Source: Closterium sp. NIES-65
Taxonomy: Eukaryota; Streptophyta; Zygnematophyceae; Desmidiales; Closteriaceae
DNA: 64,000 bases
Direction: 5' to 3'
Assembly (NCBI GenBank): GCA_948144175.1
Contig: CANXME010000233.1
Location: 620,001-684,000 of the forward strand
In this document: positions 40,911 through 51,500 of the stretch, one piece after another
How positions within the stretch are numbered: position 1 is the stretch's first letter
Layout: the number at the start of each line of letters is the position of its first letter
Made by a program: the position numbers and the translations under genes
Notes under the pieces: model-generated
What the model saw: the letters and a program-made list of their open reading frames with translations, nothing else
The model's database searches: none
Told to the model about the DNA's origin: nothing

Positions 40911-41287
40911 CGGCTAGTGCAAAGGCTTCCTTTGCTGAGAATGTCAGTGTCTAGATTGTTAAGAGCGTAGAGAGACTAGCATATTGGCAAAGTTGTTTAG
41001 AGTTGATCAAGATGTTTCTTTGTACTTGGGGGAATTTTGAAAACACCCTTACAATAATAGGATACGAGGCTAAACATTCTAATTTGCCTTGGGTAAAAAA
41101 TAATCAACCTTAACTATCAGGCGAGGGGGCTTTGGGACCGTGACACGTCAAGGTACCCAAATCCCAAATTCGAGCCCTGGGTATAGCCCATTTGCATTCT
41201 CCAATGGCGCAAGGACCAATAATTCTGCGACCAGCAAGTAGTGTCTCGCTGGTGCTGGTCGCGCCCCAATATATATGCAATAGAGGA
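40911..41287. other. Unique flank left of Copia-G
   Basis: No gene. The last part (about 41265-41287) includes AATATATATGCAATAGAGGA, a TATA-like sequence. It may continue across Copia-G into 48813 onwards as the LTR of element L (see findings). Confidence 0.4.
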
Positions 41288-41292
41288 GACAC

Positions 41293-41426
41293 TGTGAAGA
41301 AGTGAACCAGAGAATGTGTGAACTATGAACGAAGTGAGTACAAAAAGGAAACCCTAACTGGGTTGTACCCCCTATGGGATACCCCACTATAGCCTACACA
41401 AATAAGTAAGCTATAATGTTCTGACA
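41293..41426 (-). repeat. Copia-G 3' LTR
   Basis: On the plus strand, TGTGAAGAAGTGAACC to ATGTTCTGACA. Adjacent CACCCCCATAGGC is the complement of the polypurine tract. Confidence 0.95.
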
Positions 41427-41769
41427 CACCCCCATAGGCAGAGTGGGGGAGAACAAGGGGTCACAAGACCAGTCAAGCAAAGCAAAGCAAAGCTCAGGGT
41501 GGATCACAAAGTCACCACACATTCCGAGCACAAGTTCAAGGGCCACAAGGCCAGTTCACATGCAAGATCATATATATAGAGATATACAAGAGTCAAGCAA
41601 GCAAGAGCAAGACTATATATATGTGACGGTACAAGGAAGGTCAAGAAGTGAGCAAGTGAGGCAAGACAGACACAAGACCCAGCTGCGTGCAGCAACGCTG
41701 ATGATCACAAGGCGCAAGTGCCTTGGTGAACACATCAGGAGTGTTGGCCTCAGAGGCCACGTACGCAAG

Positions 41770-44109
41770 TCACAACTGTCCACGCTGCTGTAGCTCACGA
41801 GCAAGAAAGTAGCGGAGAGCAATGTGCTTTGTCCTGTGCTCCAGTCTCTGCTCTCGACACAAGGCCAGCATGGCCTTGTTGTCTACGTACAGGACTGGAG
41901 GAGAACGAGGCTGCTCTCCAAGGTCGGTCAGCAGGTAGGTGAGCCAGCGTAACTCCTGTGCAGCCATAGCCCCAGCGTAGATCTCAGCCTCACAACTGGA
42001 GCCGAGAACAGAAGACGAGCGGGTAGCCCGCCACGAAACAGAGCCGGAGTCAAGGCTGAAGGTGTAACCCTGTGACGACCGCTGCGTAGCCTGGTCGTCA
42101 GCCCAAGAAGCGTCTGCGTGCCCAGTGAGAACCACTGGACTGCGCCCTCCAAGCACTAGCCCCATGCCTGACGTACTGCACAAGTAGCGCAACACCCTCT
42201 TCGCTGCAGCCATGTGCTCTGGTCGGTGTCTCCCAGGAGCAACATAGCGTGCGAGAATGCTAAGAGGGTATGCAAGGTCAGGTCGAGTGCAGGTCATCAG
42301 GTACATGAGGCAGCCAACAAGCTCTGCATACGGGCCACTCGACTCTACGGACTCATCCGAAGGCAGAGCTGAGAGCGAGTGGCGAGTAGGCAGAGGAGTG
42401 GCCTGAGGCGAGGAGTACGTGAAGCCGAAGCGCTGAAGGACCTGCTGCACCATGTGTGACTGAGTCAGGGTAATGGTGCGGCGTGCTCTGTCCCGGGTGA
42501 TCTGCAAGCCAAGGTAGCTGCGCAGTTCACCCAGGTCAGTGCACGTGTGTCTCTTCTGCAGCTCGGACTTCACGTAGGCGAGTCCAGCAGTGTCAGCTGT
42601 GGCAAAGACCAAGTCGTCGACGTACACGAGGATGTAGAACGGCGGCAGAGAGGTGTCGGTGCGCAGAAACAGCGACGGGTCGGCAGTAGACGGAGCAAAC
42701 CCAAGTGCCGCGAGCGTAGTCCTCAGTGTGTCGTGCCACTCACGTGGCGCCTGGCGGAGACCGTAGACTGGACGCCGGAGACTCCATTGGGTACCAGGAG
42801 GGAAAGACCCAGTGAAGCCAGGTGGGCGGCGCAGCCAGATCTCCTCGTGCAGACTGCCCTGCAAGAAAGCTGTGCTGAAGTCGAGAGAGTGCAGCTCGTA
42901 GTCACGGTGAGCAGCAACGTGCAGCAGAACCCGAAAAGTGGTCATCTTCGGGGTGGGGGAGAAGGTCTGAAAGTAGTCAACCCCCTGCCGCTGACTGAAG
43001 CCACGAGCCACGTAACGCGCCTTGAAGACAGGCGGAGAACCCGGCGGCCGCTTCACCCTGAAAATCCACATGCCACTGACGATGTTCCCCCCAGGAGGGG
43101 GGACAGCGTCGACGTAGGTGCCTGTGGACTTCCAGGAAGCCATCTCTACGTCCATAGCTGCCTGCCACTGAGAGGAGTAGGGACCCTCTATCGCCTCCGC
43201 GTAAGAGCGCGGAGTCGGGATGTCTGGTGCATCCGGGTCTCCCTCAGGGGCTAGCAGTACAGACGCGTGATGGGGTGAAGCGGCGGCCAGACACTGGAAC
43301 TCCTCCTGCCTGTCCTCTAGGACGTCCGTGCCGAGGGCACACTCACCCCCGACGGACGGAGGACAGGCAGACGCAGACTCAGCGACAAGACTGGCAGCGT
43401 AGTCTAGACGACAGCGCGCAGCAAAGTCGACAAGCTCAGTGACAAGGGCAGACGCAGCAGACGACTCGAAGGAAGGTTCAGTGACAGCAGTAGCAAGGAG
43501 ACGCGTGACAGTAGGACTGGCAGCACGAAGAGAGTCAGACTCCGGGTCGGCAAGAGCAGGAAGAGAGGAAGCAGGAGGAGAAGGCAAAGGGGCACGCAGA
43601 GGAGCAGTGGACGGACGCAGAGACATCCGGTGCGTGCCAGGGACAGGAGGAGGACGCTGACGCGAACCGCGACCACTAGCGCGCTCTGGACGAACAGGCG
43701 ACGCAGGACGAGACGCAGGCTCACGACGCTCAGTAAGACCTCCAGTCGGACCAGTGTAGGGAGAAGGAGCAGGCAAAGGGGAGGCAGGCTGTAGCTGTGG
43801 CTGTGACTGGACAGGCTGTGGACCCTCTAAGGGAGGAGGAGGTGTAAGACCAAGAACCTGCTGCAGGAGCGGAACGAAGTACGGTCGGGGCCGCGCGGCG
43901 ACTCCAGAAACAGCAGGAACAGCACCAGCACTCTCGGCAGGAGCACCCACTCCAGTAGCACCTCCAGCAGCACCACCAGAAGCTCCAGAACCTCCAGCAG
44001 CAGCACCAGGAGCACTGTCAGTCGGACCGCCAGCAGCAGGCTCAGCGCCAACGCCCTCAGCAGCACCAGCTCCAGGAGAACTCGCAGACCCAACAGCTCC
44101 AGCACCCAC
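41770..44109 (-). CDS. Copia-G reverse transcriptase-RNase H
   Basis: 779-codon frame in a different phase from the upstream Gag-integrase frame. It carries the Pro/Ser-rich pre-RT region, reverse transcriptase with LHSLDFSTAFL and the YVDD box, and RNase H with TGHADASW, SCEAEIYA and YVDNKA. The frame ends after LARELQQRGQL because TGA (41770-41772) replaces the CGA found in Copia-H. The original stop matches 41641-41643, so about 42 residues, including the ADVFTKAL motif, are lost. The ATG at 44109 is probably internal rather than a genuine start. Confidence 0.9.
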   Translation of the reverse strand: MGAGAVGSASSPGAGAAEGVGAEPAAGGPTDSAPGAAAGGSGASGGAAGGATGVGAPAESAGAVPAVSGVAARPRPYFVPLLQQVLGLTPPPPLEGPQPVQSQPQLQPASPLPAPSPYTGPTGGLTERREPASRPASPVRPERASGRGSRQRPPPVPGTHRMSLRPSTAPLRAPLPSPPASSLPALADPESDSLRAASPTVTRLLATAVTEPSFESSAASALVTELVDFAARCRLDYAASLVAESASACPPSVGGECALGTDVLEDRQEEFQCLAAASPHHASVLLAPEGDPDAPDIPTPRSYAEAIEGPYSSQWQAAMDVEMASWKSTGTYVDAVPPPGGNIVSGMWIFRVKRPPGSPPVFKARYVARGFSQRQGVDYFQTFSPTPKMTTFRVLLHVAAHRDYELHSLDFSTAFLQGSLHEEIWLRRPPGFTGSFPPGTQWSLRRPVYGLRQAPREWHDTLRTTLAALGFAPSTADPSLFLRTDTSLPPFYILVYVDDLVFATADTAGLAYVKSELQKRHTCTDLGELRSYLGLQITRDRARRTITLTQSHMVQQVLQRFGFTYSSPQATPLPTRHSLSALPSDESVESSGPYAELVGCLMYLMTCTRPDLAYPLSILARYVAPGRHRPEHMAAAKRVLRYLCSTSGMGLVLGGRSPVVLTGHADASWADDQATQRSSQGYTFSLDSGSVSWRATRSSSVLGSSCEAEIYAGAMAAQELRWLTYLLTDLGEQPRSPPVLYVDNKAMLALCREQRLEHRTKHIALRYFLARELQQRGQL

Positions 44110-46470
44110 AGGACGACACCGCCGGGACGCGCGGTAGCAGTGCCCTCTGCAGCCGAAGAACCACCAGCACTAGCAGCACGCCTCCAGCGCCTGGCAAACC
44201 ACTCACGCAGCTCCTGTGGGGAGAGTGGCTCCCGGCGAGACGAAGCACCCCCAGGCTCAGCACCCCCAGGCACAGCAGTCCCAGGCACAGCACCCCCAGG
44301 CACAGCACCTCCAGGCTCAGCACCCCCAGGCTCAGCACCCCCAAGCTCAGCACCCCCAGACTCAGCACCCCCAGACTCCGCACCCCTAGACTCCGCACCC
44401 CCAGGCTCAGCACCCCCAGACTCCGCACCCCCAGGCTCAGCACCCCCAGACTCTGCACCCCCAGGCTCAGCTCCCGCAGCAGCACCAGAGTCACCAGTGA
44501 CCTCGACAGGCACGACCGCGTCTACCTGGGACACACCTGACGGGGCAGGACCCTGAGGGGGGAGGGGGTCTACCGGGGGGGGACCTGGTACCAGGAAAAG
44601 CGGGGGCGGGGGGAGGGACGGAGTGCGGTAGGGGAAGAGGCGGTAGTAGGGTACCGACTCGTCGAACGTGACGTCCTGGGAGGACAGAACACGTCGAGAG
44701 GTGGGGTGGTAGAACTGCCACCCAGGGGCGTCGAGGGGGAACCCCAGGAAGACGCAGGGAGCAGCGCGAGGGGACAGCTTGTCCGCAGACAAGTCGCGGA
44801 CAAACGCCCGAGATCCCCAGACCCGGAACGGCGACGCATCGCCAACCTTCCCCGTCCACAGCAGGGCTGGGGAGGTCTCCGGCCTGGAGACCCTGGGGTG
44901 GAGGTTGATCTGATGCGCTGCGTACCTGACCGCAAACGGCCACAGAAAATGGGGGGCAGCCGCATGCATCATGGACGTACGGGCGACGTCCATGACCATG
45001 CCAATGCGGCGCTCAGCAATCCCATTTTGCTGTGGGGAGTCCGGAAGCGTGAAGGACTGGCGGATGCCTCGCGCTCGACAGTAGGCACGAAGAAGGCCAG
45101 AGGAGAACTCTCCGCCTCTGTCAGAGTGCAGACGCAACACAGGAAAGTCGGAGCCAAAGCTCTGCCTGAGCTGAAGACGAGCTGCGCGGATCCAGTCGAT
45201 CAGCACCTCAGTAACCTCACCCTTGCTGCGCAAGGGGAAGACTGTGGTGTAACGCGAGTAGTCGTCAACAACGAGCAGGAAGTAGCGCTCCTGACCCTGT
45301 CCAAGGATGCGGGCCGGGCCCCACACGTCCATGTGAAGTGTCTGCAGCGGGGCCTCTGTCGGAGGAAACTGGGAGGAGTGAGGGGCAGCACGCTGGCGCC
45401 CCTCGACACAGGGGACACAGGCAGGGCCAGGGCCCTGAGGAAGGGGAGGTAGGGACCGGGGGAGACCAGACACAAGAAGACGGGAGGCCATGCCTCTGAG
45501 CCGAAGCAGAGAGGGGTGGCCAAGGCGGTGGTGCCAGAGGAGGGTCTCGTGAGACAGACGACGACACGAACAGGGGGAAGACTCAGGACCAGACCTGGAC
45601 GCTGCTGCAAACACCTGACCAGACGAAGGGACCGTACCAGACTCAGTACCTGGAGGAGAAGAAGTGGTCAGTGTGTACAGGCTCGACCCTGGCCGACGTG
45701 TAAACGTAGCCAGGTGGCGTCCCGTGCTAGCCTCCGTGCAGTGGGTCACCCGCTGACGAGCAGGAGTGAACTGGTGGACACCCGCATCCTGTAGGTCAGC
45801 ACCACTCACCAGGTTCGTCGAGAACGAGGGGAGGTAGAGACCAGACAGGGTGCCAGAGGGGGCCGCCGGACACGGAAGTACCGTGGAGAAGCGAGACAGG
45901 ACAGGCCCCCCAGAGGGGTCAGCCAGGGACACCGCAACCGGCCGACTCAGCGGCGTGAGAGTAGTGCGGTCCCGAAAGAAGGAGCGAGACGCTCCTGAGT
46001 CAAGTGTGAAGGTGTGAGAGGCCGAAGCCGACACAGTACCTGAGAGGGCAGACTCACCAGTACCTGAGAGCTCAGACGCACTGGCACCTAGAGCAGCAGC
46101 CTCACTAGTACCTGACACAGCAGTACCAATGCCCGGGTCGGGCGGGAAACACCGGTAACAATCATCCTCATCACTACCAGTCACAACATACATAGCAGAA
46201 AGAATAGCATCAAAGTCAAGATCATAAATGGCTACACTAGCCCTAGACAGCTCCCCCCAGCGGGGGATCTCAGCGGCCTCCGGAAACTGCTGACGCCAGG
46301 CGTCGGTTAGGCGGCCAAAGCAGCGGCGGGCCGTGTGGGTGCCTCCACACCTCTCCCCCGCACGGTCGCCGGTGCGAAGAACGTAGGGGCAGGGACCAAA
46401 CGCACCACCACGCTGACGCTGCAAGTACCACTCACGGAGCTGCTGAGGGGCGGGGACGGTGCGAGAGCGT

Positions 46471-46511
<41 letters not shown>

Positions 46512-47573
46512 CTGACCACCCCCAGAGCTGCTGCGCTGGGACGAGACACTCCGACCCCCGCCGCCACCGCCACTCCCGCCTCCACCACCGCCCCCGTCTC
46601 CACCGCCACCGCCCCCACTGGTACCCTCGCCCCCGCCTCCTCCGCTACCGCCCCCGCCGCCACCTCCGCCTCCACCGCCTCCACCAGTACCTCCACTCCC
46701 GCCACCACCTCCACCGCCACCCCCACTCCCCCCGCCACCCCCACCTCCTCCGCCACTGCCCCCTCTAGCTCCACCCGCTCCCTTGCCCCCCTTGCCCTTG
46801 CCAGAGCGGCGTCTACCGCTGGGGGCAGACGCCGCACCGACCGACTCAAAACCAGCGAGGTCGGCCGCAGCGGCAGAGGCGACAGAGGGCAGCAGGGGGG
46901 AAGGAGAACACCCCTCAAAGATGGGGGTGCGAGGGTCACCCCGAGAGGCCCCTACAGCGACTATGCTCTTCTCAGCCGCTAGCAGGGACTCCTCAAGGAG
47001 GTCGACAGTGAGGGTGGTGGGACAGACAGAGAGAAACTGGTCCCTAACGACACGGAGGGACTCAGGGAGACGGGTGACAAGAAAGTAGAGAGTGATGTAC
47101 ATGGGAGGAGGGTTGGCGGCGCGGAACTCAGCAGGAAGGGCAGCGCGGTAGCGAGCGTCACTAGCGCGGAGGTGGGTAATGAGGTCAGCGACAGTGGGAA
47201 AGGCAGCGAGGTCAGGGAAGAGAAAATGTAGCATGAGGCGGCTCAGCGTAGCGGAGGAAGGGGAGGAGTAGCGTGCAACTACAGCGTCGTACAAGGCCTG
47301 AGCGGTCTTGCACTGACTAAAGTGGGCACGCTCGGAGGAAGGGAGGTGGCGACGCACAGCAAGACGTGCAGCAGCATCGCGGGTCGCCCACTTGGAGCGA
47401 ACGGCGGAATCAGCATCAGGAGGAGGGGCAGGGACAGCGCCAGAGACAAAGTCAAAGAGAGAGACCTCATCGACCGCATCACACAGTAAGTACAGCTGCA
47501 GGTCCTCAATCCAGACTGCAAAGTCAATGGCTCTACCCTCAGCGTCAAAAGCTAGGACATTGGGGGTGGCCAT
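43827..47573 (-). CDS. Copia-G Gag-protease-integrase
   Basis: The start was chosen at the ATG of MATPNVLAFDAEG, which aligns with Gag starts in C, D and H; a further in-frame ATG at 47594 adds seven codons. Full-length Gag core, then a basic Lys/Gly patch (SGKGKGGKG), a Gly-rich tract of about 80 residues, a poly-Gln run (a CAG repeat near 46480-46510), the CX13CX3HX4C knuckle (CPYVLRTGDRAGERC...H...C), protease (LDSGASRSFF), HHCC, and the D,D35E integrase (HMDVWGP, LHSDRGGEF, QNGIAERRIG). After the linker repeats (GGAESGGAEPGG type) the phase changes near 44120, giving a spurious Leu-rich tail to 43827. All integrase and protease catalytic residues are present. Confidence 0.92.
44250..44500 (-). 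repeat. Copia-G coding repeat in integrase-RT linker
   Basis: About sixteen 15-bp units of the CAGCACCCCCAGGCT type on the plus strand, encoding the Gly-Gly-Ala-Glu-Pro linker repeat on the minus strand. Confidence 0.9.
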
Positions 47574-47689
47574 GACAGCAGCTGACAGTCTCACCGGGCA
47601 GGAAGAGTCGGGTAGGTCAGCGGCGCAGGTACACAGCCCAGGAGCAGCAGTAGCCCGACAGGAGCAGGAGAGCAGCTCCTCTGGCGGCT

Positions 47690-48610
47690 CGGGCAGCTCG
47701 GGCGGCTCGGGCGGCTCGGGCGGCTCGGGCTGCGCGGGCGGCTCGGGCGGCTAGGGCGGCGCGGGCGGCTCGGGTGGCTAGGGCGGCGCGGGCGGCCCGA
47801 GCGGCTCGGGCGGCTCAGGCGGCTCGGGCGGCGGCACGGGCGGCTGGGGCAGCTCGGTGGCTGCTCACGGGCGGCTGGGACGGCGCGCGGGGAGCTCACG
47901 GGCGGCTGGGCGGGCGGCCAGGGCGGCTCACGGGCGGCGGCGGCGGCGTCGGCGGCTCACGGGCGACGGCGGCTCACGGGCGGCGGCGGCGGCGTCGGCG
48001 GCTCACGGGCGGCGGCGGCGGCGTCGGCGGCTCACGGGCGACGGCAGCGGCAGCGGCGTCGGCGGCTCACGGGCGGCGTCGGCGGCGTCGGCGGCTCAGG
48101 TGGCGGCGGCGGCGTCGGCTGCTCACGGGCGGCGTCGGCAGCTCACGGGCGGGCTGAAGGCCCACGGGTGGGCGGTTCGCGGGCAGCGCCGGCTCACAGG
48201 CGGGCGGCGTGACGGGCGGGCGGCGGGACGGGCGGCGGCGTCACGGGGGGGGGGGGCCGACGGGACGGGCGGCGGCGTCACGGGCGGCGGCGTCACGGGC
48301 GGCGGTTCACGGGCGGCTGCGTCACGGGCGGCGCTCACGGGCGGCGCTAAAGGGTGGCGACGGGCGGCGGCTCACGGGCGGCGCTACGGGCGGCGGCTCA
48401 CGGGGGGGGGCGCTACGGGCGGCCGCACGGGCGGCGCTAACGGGCGGCCGCATGGGCGGCGCTACGGGCTGCGCAAAGGGCGGCGCGAACGGGCAGCCGC
48501 ACGGACGGCGCTAACGGGCGGCGCTAACGGGCGGCGCGAACGGGCGGCTCGAAAGGGCGGGCGCTAGGGCGGGCGCTAGGGCGGGCACTAGGGCGGGCGC
48601 CAGGGCAGAA
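47690..48610 (-). repeat. Copia-G leader tandem repeats
   Basis: On the plus strand: GGCGGCTCGGGCGGCTCGGG units (47690-47830), then CGGCGGCTCACGGGCGGCGG units to about 48540, then GCTAGGGCGGGC units. Long open frames here are repeat-driven. Confidence 0.92.
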
Positions 48611-48626
48611 ACAAAAAGTTCTAGGT

Positions 48627-48673
48627 GGTGGGCCCGAAGCACAGTTCCCACAGGGGAACCTGCTCTGATTCCA
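48627..48673 (-). promoter_or_regulatory. Copia-G PBS, hairpin and GGGCCCACC motif
   Basis: Minus strand from 48673: TGGAATCAGAGC, a perfect hairpin GTTCCC/GGGAAC (48644-48659), ACTGTG, then GGGCCCACC (48627-48635). It corresponds in order to the antisense of initiator tRNA-Met. Confidence 0.78.
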
Positions 48674-48807
48674 TGTGAAGAAGTGAACGAGAGAATGTGT
48701 GAACTATGAACAAAGTGAGTACAAAAAGGAAACCCTAACTGGGTTGTACCCCCTATGGGATACCCCACTATAGCCTACACAAATAAGTAAGCTATAATGT
48801 TCTGACA
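48674..48807 (-). repeat. Copia-G 5' LTR
   Basis: Partner of 41293-41426 (2 differences). It carries the telo-box AAACCCTAA and the core CCCCCTATGGGATACCCCAC followed by TATAGCCTACA. Confidence 0.95.
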
Positions 48808-48812
48808 GACAC

Positions 48813-49088
48813 TCTACTATTTGTTCCTCGGTAAGCGTAGCCAAGGCTTGTGTATCCTAGTGTCCTTGTTGCGGGCCAAAAGCTGTGAGCTTTATACACT
48901 ATAAACATGCTATTATGGCAGTTCAAGGGGGCTATACATCATTAATTGGATTCTTTGAACTATATGGTTTACTGTCATTAGTCAGACATCATCATGATGA
49001 CTGGTTATCAAGCATCGACTGACCGCAACCTTCTCTTCCTAGGTCTCTGCCAAGCTTGGCCCTTGTTCATGAGTAGGCCCTAATTATA
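48813..49088 (+). other. Upstream region of element L
   Basis: No ORF. It contains a weak primer-site-like TGGTTATCAAGC at 49002-49013. The region may be part of the LTR and leader of element L, interrupted by Copia-G. Confidence 0.35.
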
Positions 49089-50939
49089 TGTTCAGCCCAC
49101 TAGCAACGACTAATGCCCCATCAGCGGTGACCTCTGTCAGCGCCGCATTCGTTGAGCAACTCATTGCTCGCATCAACGCTCTTAAGAGGCATCAGGCCAT
49201 GAGCATCGATGGCTCAAGCTACGCAAGAGGAGTTGCTGGACTTCCTCTCCCTGGAGAAGACCGCCGCGTCAACTCGGAGAGATCCTTTACCCTTGACAAC
49301 CGTCAAGCTTCAGCTCCTCCGCAAGACAGTCAACAACGCACGCAATCAGAAGCAATTGCAACAATGTAAACAACCCAAAGCTGAAGACTTCAATCCCATT
49401 TGACCGCAAGGATTTCTACACGTGGAGCTTCGAATTTGAGCTCCTTGCAACAACCGCGCAGATCTGGATGTACTATGACGGGAGCTTACATTTCCCGACG
49501 GAAGGAACCATCCAGGAGAAGAGCCTGTATTATCACGAGTCCCTTCTTGCGTACACCAATCTTAACCAAAATCTCTCCCCCATCGAGCAGCTTGGCATCC
49601 GCTCCTACAAATCGGAGTGAGCACCAGCGCAAGTGTCTTGGGAGCACCTCCGCAATTTATACATGGCAACAGATCCAACTATCATGAGTCGCCTGCTCAG
49701 CCAACTGACTCAGTCAAAGTGCAACAAGGGGAGAAGGCTATGTCGTGTATCAATCGGTGCCGCAATCTGCGTGACCACATCAAGAATTGCGGCGGAACCG
49801 TCCCGGATGACATTCTCATCTCGATGGTCCTCTCTGGACTAGGACCCGATTGGCGTCAATGCCAGTCGTTGCTCCGCGCTCGAGAAACTATTTCCGAGTC
49901 CACTCTCTGCGCCACAGTCCTCTTCGAACAGAAGGAGATTGATATGTACAACGAGAAGAACAACAAGAGGGAGAAGTTGTTGTTATTCACTAGAGCAACT
50001 GAAAGGGAACGACACGGAAAGAAGGGAACCTTTTGCAAGTACTGAAAGAAACCGGGTCACACCATAGACCGGTGCTACAAACGACAGGCCGCTGATGAAA
50101 GGCGCAACAACTCATCTGGTCAATAGGCCTCGGCACCCTCTACAACTCCAGCCACGACAGCGACCGTATCGCCACCCTCCTTCGCAAGCACCTCTCAAAC
50201 TCTTGCACGGATTTCATCAAAGAACCAAGGAAAAGGGCCGACCTTGAACTGCATGGTGGGTCGCAGAGGCATTTGCTACCTCAACGACATCAATTTTCCA
50301 ATCGACCCGATCACACCAAACTCAAACTATGATCCTACGGTCAACATCTGGGGCGAAACAATAAATCTCCTACCTGACTTCGAACTGCCATCGAGCACAC
50401 CGGAGTCTCCCCCCAGCTTCCCCGCAAGAAGCTACATCGACCTCTCGCCATACTCCAGAGACTTCGTCCGCATTGTCACCCCAAAGATTGATGGCGTCGC
50501 GCGTCAGAGCCTTGAGAACTTCAACACTTGGTATCTTGACAGCTGATGTGGGCAACACATGGTGGGATCACCAACATTCATCAGCAATCGAAGGCGCATG
50601 CGATGACTGTGCGAAATCACTGTCACCAATAACAACCGACTGAAAGCGTACGACATTGGAGAATTTTGCCTTGAATTTGTGGACACACGCTTCACCATTC
50701 ACATGAAAGACATGCTAGTCGTTCCCAATCTGCAATACAACTTGCTCTCTTCAACACAACTCATGAGGTGCGAAGTCGATATCCGAAGCAACTGCAAGGA
50801 GAAAAGCATTGAATTGTTCTACAAGGGTACTTACATCGGGAAAGCAATCGACAATGACAGAGTCTTCATACTACACTTCACGGCACATGGAAAAACATGC
50901 GACTCCGAACGAATTCTCCTACTGAAGACGACACTCGCT
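49089..50939 (+). pseudogene. Element L: conventional plant-type copia gag-protease, truncated
   Basis: Unlike the GC-rich copias, this has an ordinary composition. The Gag core includes FDRKDFYTWSFEFELLATTA and VSWEHLRNLYMA, then in another phase NCGGTVPDDILISMVLSGLG. A canonical knuckle follows, CKY-stop-KKPGHTIDRC, in which the second Cys is a stop (50043-50045). The protease region reads WYLDS-stop-CGQHM (50543-50545), where relatives have Gly. Then come VVPNLQYNLLSSTQLM and the pre-integrase start. Cut off at 50940 by the next LTR. Multiple stops (also at 49618) and a frameshift near 49700 make it non-functional. Confidence 0.85.
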
Positions 50940-51157
50940 TGTCAAACTCATATGCTATAGTCTGTGTAGGCTGTAGTGGGGTAGACAATATGGGGTACAA
51001 CACTTCTAGGTTTTCCTACCTGTACCCACCTGCTTGCTAGTTCATACATTCCTCATTCTTCACATGGTATCAGAGCAGACTCGGGTTTGATTCCCGGTGT
51101 GTGCACATGTAGGTCGTTGCCGCTATGCTTAGTCCTGGGCTTCCAATTGTGGGGGGG
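50940..51157 (+). mobile_element. Element O: LTR, primer site and polypurine tract only
   Basis: LTR-like 50940-51064 (TGTCAAACTCATATG to ATTCTTCACA, with the shared core TGTAGGCTGTAGTGGGGTAG), a perfect primer site TGGTATCAGAGC (51065-51076), then only about 80 bases before a polypurine-like GGGGGGGTG ending at 51157. The following TGTCAATAG resembles an LTR start, but the next 340 bases do not match the LTR. Probably a very small internally deleted element whose 3' LTR was lost or replaced. Confidence 0.6.
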
Positions 51158-51500
51158 TGTCAATAGATCTGCACTGTGGATGCCCGATTGATCCTGGAGA
51201 GGGTTACAGGCCCGTTCGCCTGGGGGGTTATGGGCGCACTGACCCGCTGCTAAAACAAGCCCTTTTATCCCAATGGTCTAGTGGTTGGGATTCTGACATC
51301 GCTGAGGCACCGACTTGGTCACATCTTGAGAAAATGGACATCGAGCACCCTGCTTCGGACAGACTTCTTCGCCTGCGCGCCGTTCCGACTACTTCGACCT
51401 CTACTCCTGGCGATGCCGGACCTGCAACGTTGGAACAGGAAGAAGACAGTGGGAGCTTAGCAATTGCAGGACAAACTGACACTGGAGGATAGGAAGTAAC
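51158..51500 (+). other. Unrecognised spacer with a tRNA-Glu-like segment
   Basis: No retrotransposon domain. A 111-codon frame (51157-51492) is open but unrecognised. At 51268-51297 the sequence TCCCAATGGTCTAGTGGTTG, continuing GGATTCTGAC, resembles the 5' half of a eukaryotic tRNA-Glu, including a full A-box. The 3' half is absent. Confidence 0.4.

Larger units (their letters stand above)
41293..48807 (-). mobile_element. Copia-G, near-complete copia element
   Basis: 7,515 bp, LTRs of 134 bp differing at 2 positions, target duplication GACAC (41288-41292 and 48808-48812), primer site, leader repeats and a full gag-pol split by one frameshift and shortened by one nonsense change. It is a recent insertion and closely related to Copia-H in coding sequence. 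Confidence 0.97.

Noticed and set aside
47857..48567. 236-codon Gly/Ala/Arg-rich plus frame.
   Set aside because: Antisense reading of the Copia-G leader repeat; no start context or domain.
51065..51300. A circularly permuted tRNA: T-arm-like hairpin at 51082-51096 upstream of a tRNA-Glu-like 5' half at 51268.
   Set aside because: The two parts are 170 bp apart, the acceptor strands do not pair and no anticodon arm is present; the T-arm-like part directly follows a primer site and is better explained by the leader hairpin.
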